Origin: Cyanobium sp. PCC 7001
GTDB lineage: Bacteria; Cyanobacteriota; Cyanobacteriia; PCC-6307; Cyanobiaceae
Assembly: GCF_000155635.1 (NCBI RefSeq)
Contig: NZ_DS990556.1
Location: 2,552,607 to 2,616,606 of the forward strand
Reading direction: 5' to 3'
DNA: 64,000 nt
The translations under genes and the position numbers were made by a program. The stretch's first letter is position 1, and the number at the start of each line of letters is the position of its first letter. Positions 60,695 through 64,000 of this stretch are shown piece by piece. A model generated the notes under the pieces. It saw nothing but the letters and a program-made list of their open reading frames with translations, ran no database searches and was not told the origin of the DNA.

Positions 60695-61852
60695 TTATTT
60701 CGGACGGGACTGGGCTGTCAGTGTTTGCTCCCTTAGTTTATCATCACGTTCTTGCGGGGATGGTCCAGTCAGGTTGCTGGTGTTCTTCGCAACCTCATCC
60801 TCATCCTCGCCACGGAACCAGGGAAACTTTCGATAGACCGGTGCATGGGGAAAGCCCACGAAGTGCTGCAGTCTTCGATGGGGGACCTTGGTGAGGTCCG
60901 CAGTCATCAGGATTTCAGTGATCTGGTTGAAATCCTTGGCAATCGAGATGTCATGGGTTCTCGCTCCCATCAGATTGATGTACTGCCGCAGCAGCACCGG
61001 AAGCCGAAAGGAGGCCAGCTGCTTCTGCGCTTCTGCCTCCAGCTGCTGGATGGTCTGGCAGGCTCCATCGGCATGCTGCTCGTCGCCGCGGAAGGCCCGT
61101 GGGTAGCGGGCAGGGGGAAGTTCGGCCACGGGACTCCTGAATGGGGGCAGCATCAGGGAGCGCAGAAAAAAATCATTGACGCTTCCTGGGTACTGGAAAT
61201 GGTTGTAGGAAACGAGTCCGTAGACAGCTGTGTAGCCAGCTGCGATGGCGGCTTGCAGACCACCTCGAAATAGGGTCATCAACGAAGCGGGCTGCCGTTG
61301 GAAGGCCGGGGAGATGGCCACACGTCCGATCTCCAGATGGCTGCCCCTGGCCATCAGGCAATTCTTGATCCCTGGATAGACGTGTTCCAGGTACGAGGTG
61401 GATGAGCTGTGCGTGGAGGGCGTTGAGGGTGCTTCCTGGCCAGGGCGCAGAGTGGGGACGAACTGCAGTCTCGCTGTGCCTGCCAGGGCAAAGGTGGTGT
61501 CGTCAACCAACACGAAGTGATCGTAGTAGGGATCGCGACCGTCGAGATCCTTGTTGTTGCCCGATCCAGAGAGCTTCTGGCGGTAGGTGAGCTCGCGCAG
61601 CAGCCCCACTTCATCCGCAAAGTTCTCAAACGTATTGCCAGGGATGAGAAAGAGAGTCAGGCCGTAGTTGGAAAAAAAGAAAAAAGGCTTGATATCATCA
61701 ATCAGGACGCGACTCAGCGGGATCATCGGCTGCTCAGGTTGCTGGGATTGAACAAGAACCTCGTCCTTGCCGTCAGGAAGACGTGGAGACTGGTCGCTGA
61801 GGCGGCAATGCCCGGTGGCTGTGGCCGCATGGTCTTGCCGCAAGTGTGCCAT
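60695..61852 (-). CDS. OlsB-like GNAT-fold N-acyltransferase
   Basis: 385 residues from the ATG at 61852, which has an AGGA 5 bp upstream; a second ATG at 61726 (343 aa) begins directly at the conserved part. The core resembles the hemolysin/OlsB-type Acetyltransf_5 domain: LLRELTYRQKL, DPYYDHFVLVDDTTFALAGT, ARLQFVP, HLEIGRVAISPAFQRQPASL, MTLFRGGLQAAIAAGYTAVY, GLVSYNHFQYPGS. These enzymes transfer 3-hydroxyacyl groups from ACP to amines. The ACP gene 9 bp downstream is a likely partner. Poly-A tracts (A7 G A6, 61672-61685) near the 5' end could cause slippage. Confidence 0.7.
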   Translation of the reverse strand: MAHLRQDHAATATGHCRLSDQSPRLPDGKDEVLVQSQQPEQPMIPLSRVLIDDIKPFFFFSNYGLTLFLIPGNTFENFADEVGLLRELTYRQKLSGSGNNKDLDGRDPYYDHFVLVDDTTFALAGTARLQFVPTLRPGQEAPSTPSTHSSSTSYLEHVYPGIKNCLMARGSHLEIGRVAISPAFQRQPASLMTLFRGGLQAAIAAGYTAVYGLVSYNHFQYPGSVNDFFLRSLMLPPFRSPVAELPPARYPRAFRGDEQHADGACQTIQQLEAEAQKQLASFRLPVLLRQYINLMGARTHDISIAKDFNQITEILMTADLTKVPHRRLQHFVGFPHAPVYRKFPWFRGEDEDEVAKNTSNLTGPSPQERDDKLREQTLTAQSRPK

Positions 61853-62079
61853 CGCGATCCTGGCAGGGGCAGCAGGCCCAGACACTTTCTTGGGGAGACC
61901 CTGCTCCTGGGCAAGACCGTCTCGGTTCGACAGCCGCCGCCACGAACCGCCGGGGTCTGTGCGAACTGCCGGTTGCTCCGCTGTCACCTGGATTGCCACG
62001 CCCGACCCCCTTACAGTTGGCGCCCCAGGCCGGGCCTGGCTCTCCCGGTCCCGGGCCCCGTCCGTTCGCTTGCCCGTCG

Positions 62080-63318
62080 ATGTCCCTGAATCCCCTGTTC
62101 CCCCGGCAGCCCGGCTGGCAGGCACCGCTGAGAACAGGGGTCTGTGGACTGGTGCTCGCCCAGTGCGCCCTCACCGCCGTCCCAGCGGCCGTGCGTTCGG
62201 CGCCTCAGGCCTACCCGATGCCTGGAGAGGCTTCGACCCCATCGGTGGCCCCTCCTTCCGAGGGTCGGCCGTCCCGTCTGGAGGGGACAAGCGTGGTGAA
62301 GCGCCAGTCCCAGGATCCCCGCCACAGCGGCTTCCGCTACCGCCTGGCTCCTGGCGATCGGGTCAGGGTCACCGTGTTCAAGGTCGAGGGCTATGGAGCT
62401 GAAACCGAGGTCCTCAGCGACGGCACCATCAACCTGCCGCGGATCGGCTCGGTGAACGTCTGGGGCATGACCCTCGATGAGGCGAACAACCGGATCACCG
62501 CCCTCTACAGCGCCATCCTCAGGCGCCCCCTCGTCTATATCGATCTGATGGCACCCCGCCCGGTGCGGGTGTCCCTGGTGGGGCAGGTCGAGCGGCCAGG
62601 CTTCTACACCCTCAGCCGCGATCCCTCCTCCTCCACACTGAGGGCCTCAGGCCCTGGCCTTGAGGGGGTGGGAACGGTCGTTAACACGTCTGGTTGGCCC
62701 ACGATGGTGGATGCGCTCCAGAGGGCCGGCGGCATCACGGCGCTGGGGGACCTCTCCAACCTGGTGCTGGTCCGCCGTGGCAATGCCCCCGGAGAACCGT
62801 CCCGTGAGTACCGCTTCGATTACCTCAGCGTCTTGATGGGGAACGGCACCGCCGTGAACCCGCTGATCAATGACGGGGACATGATCAAGGTCGACAAGGT
62901 GGAGGGGGTCCAGTCCAGTGAAGCCCTGATCGCCTCGGCCGCCTCCAATTTCGCCCCCGATGCCATCTCGGTGAACGTGGTGGGAGAGGTGGTCAGCCCG
63001 GGGGTCAAGCAGGTGAAGTCCAACAGTCCCCTCACCAATGCCGTGCTGGCGGCTGGAGGACTCGATCCCCAGCGGGCCAAGGCCTCCAACATCCGCCTGC
63101 TGAGGATGGAGGCCGACGGCTCGATCCTGTCGCGTCAGGTGGCTTTCGATCCAGCGGCACCGTTGGGTTCGGAGGCCAATCCCCCGTTGCGCAATGGCGA
63201 TGTGGTGGTGGTCTACCGCAACAACTGGACCCGCTTCAACGACACCCTCTCCCAGGCAGTTGCTCCACTGGGCCCCCTGCTCAACGCAGCCTCGCTGTAC
63301 AACATCCTCACCCGCTGA
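62080..63318 (+). CDS. Polysaccharide export outer-membrane protein (Wza/KpsD-like)
   Basis: 412 residues from the ATG at 62080. A hydrophobic segment near the start (GVCGLVLAQCALTAVPAAV) is a signal peptide-like region. YRLAPGDRVRVTVFKVEGYG begins the poly_export domain, followed by LSDGTINLPRIGSVNVWGMT. SLBB-like ligand-binding repeats come next (VSLVGQVERPGFYTLSRDPS, VNVVGEVVSPGVKQVKSNSP, each followed by an LxxAGGxxxx helix). It forms the outer-membrane channel that KpsE contacts. The gene diverges from the GNAT-fold gene and sits 62 bp before purB's end. Confidence 0.9.
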   Translation: MSLNPLFPRQPGWQAPLRTGVCGLVLAQCALTAVPAAVRSAPQAYPMPGEASTPSVAPPSEGRPSRLEGTSVVKRQSQDPRHSGFRYRLAPGDRVRVTVFKVEGYGAETEVLSDGTINLPRIGSVNVWGMTLDEANNRITALYSAILRRPLVYIDLMAPRPVRVSLVGQVERPGFYTLSRDPSSSTLRASGPGLEGVGTVVNTSGWPTMVDALQRAGGITALGDLSNLVLVRRGNAPGEPSREYRFDYLSVLMGNGTAVNPLINDGDMIKVDKVEGVQSSEALIASAASNFAPDAISVNVVGEVVSPGVKQVKSNSPLTNAVLAAGGLDPQRAKASNIRLLRMEADGSILSRQVAFDPAAPLGSEANPPLRNGDVVVVYRNNWTRFNDTLSQAVAPLGPLLNAASLYNILTR

Positions 63319-63380
63319 TCTGATCATGACCAGCTGATCATTCTGGCCCGCAGATCAGCCGGCCTGCAGCGGGTCTGGGC

Positions 63381-64000
63381 TCACAGCCCCAGCCGCTGCC
63401 AGATCACCTCCAGGTTGGCCCGGTGCAGCTCGGTGGAGAAGCAGGCCGCCAGCTGATCCGGGCTCAGGCGGTTGGTCACCTCAGCATCCGCCTCCAGGTT
63501 GGCGCGGAAGTCGCCGCGCTCCCGGTTCCAGGCGGCGTGGGCGTTGCGCTGCACCAGGCGGTAGGCCTCTTCCCGGCTGAGCCCCGCCTCGACCAGGGCA
63601 AGCAGCACCCGCTGGCTGAAGACCACGCCTCCGTAAATGTTCATGTTGCGCGCCATGTTCTCGGGGTAGATCCCCAGCCCCTTCACCACCTCGGTCATCT
63701 CGCGCAGCATGAAGTGCAGAGTCACCGAGCAGTCGGGCAGCATCATCCGCTCCACCGAACTGTGGCTGATGTCCCGCTCATGCCACAGGGCGCAGTTCTC
63801 GAGCGCGGCCACGCTGTAGCTGCGCAGCACCCTGGCCAGGCCACTGATCCGCTCACTGCGGATCGGGTTGCGCTTGTGGGGCATGGCGGAACTGCCCTTC
63901 TGGCCCTTGGCGAAGTTTTCCTCCACCTCCAGAACATCGGTGCGCTGAAGGTTGCGGATTTCCGTGGAGAACCGCTCGAGGGCCGCACCCACCAGGGCCA
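63381..64000 (-). CDS. purB: Adenylosuccinate lyase (C-terminal part, cut by the window)
   Basis: The frame is open past the right edge of the window, so only the last 206 or so residues are seen. The fumarase/aspartase-superfamily signature is complete: GQKGSSAMPHKRNPIRSERI. LARVLRSYSVAALENCALWH, ERDISHSSVERMMLPDCSVT and NIYGGVVFSQRVLLALVEAG are typical of PurB. The enzyme acts in purine synthesis (two steps). It marks the end of the capsule locus; it converges on the outer-membrane exporter gene. Confidence 0.95.
   Translation of the reverse strand, partial: ALVGAALERFSTEIRNLQRTDVLEVEENFAKGQKGSSAMPHKRNPIRSERISGLARVLRSYSVAALENCALWHERDISHSSVERMMLPDCSVTLHFMLREMTEVVKGLGIYPENMARNMNIYGGVVFSQRVLLALVEAGLSREEAYRLVQRNAHAAWNRERGDFRANLEADAEVTNRLSPDQLAACFSTELHRANLEVIWQRLGL

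Noticed and set aside
63311-63380. Nested palindromes around GATCAG and CCCGC/GCGGG between the exporter gene and purB
   Set aside because: Short stems, no T-run on either strand; might stop transcription but could not be supported as a terminator.
1-64000. tRNA genes, rRNA, CRISPR arrays, insertion sequences and prophage genes
   Set aside because: Looked for by eye (T-arm GGTTCGAATC-type strings, regular spaced repeats, transposase motifs) and not found.

Overview
The window looks like a chromosomal segment of a picocyanobacterium of the Cyanobium / high-GC Synechococcus type. Evidence for this is the conserved cyanobacterial set DUF2997 - Ycf35-like DUF1257 - ferredoxin, a DUF3143 gene, a DUF1997 gene, an ISE2-like SKI2 helicase, a BioK-type biotin esterase, high GC and very tight, often overlapping gene packing. 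Both ends are cut through genes: a sodium/solute symporter at the left and purB at the right. No tRNA, rRNA, CRISPR array or insertion sequence was seen.

Layout. 1-6.8 kb holds housekeeping genes (symporter, HEAT-repeat protein, DUF2997/Ycf35/ferredoxin/aldo-keto reductase run, rsmG, a J-domain protein, DUF3143). 6.6-10.1 kb is a biotin operon on the minus strand, bioF-bioK-bioC-bioD plus a coupled 51-aa membrane peptide; no bioA or bioB is present. 10.2-19.6 kb is a visibly AT-richer island with two RgpF-like glycan proteins, an unusual GT11/GT23-like protein, two FkbM-type methyltransferases that each carry a discoidin-like C-terminal domain, and about 2 kb with no recognisable gene.

From 19.8 kb to the right end lies a very large ABC-dependent (group 2, Kps-type) capsule locus. 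Export: a KpsT-like ATPase that has lost its nucleotide-binding residues, KpsM, KpsE, and a Wza/KpsD-type outer-membrane protein at the far right. Lipid-linked Kdo initiation: KpsC and KpsS, the latter fused to a PlsC-type acyltransferase. Sugar supply: rfbF, rfbG, an rmlC-like epimerase and a NovU/TylC3-type C-methyltransferase (a CDP-linked branched 6-deoxysugar is predicted), and neuA with a CBS-NeuB-SAF-TIM-barrel fusion (a nonulosonic acid). Assembly: GT8, GT2, GT4/CgeB-like and GT61 proteins, and three tandem DUF6716-like proteins. Decoration: five sulfotransferases plus a sulfotransferase-like pseudoenzyme, suggesting a sulfated capsule.

The most unusual part is 54.6-63.3 kb. KpsC diverges from the KpsS-PlsC fusion, which converges on a KAS II-like enzyme, an acyl carrier protein and an OlsB-like N-acyltransferase, followed by the divergent outer-membrane exporter. 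I read this as a dedicated lipid module for building or re-acylating the capsule's lipid anchor. The domain calls come from motifs in the sequence; the joint function is inference.
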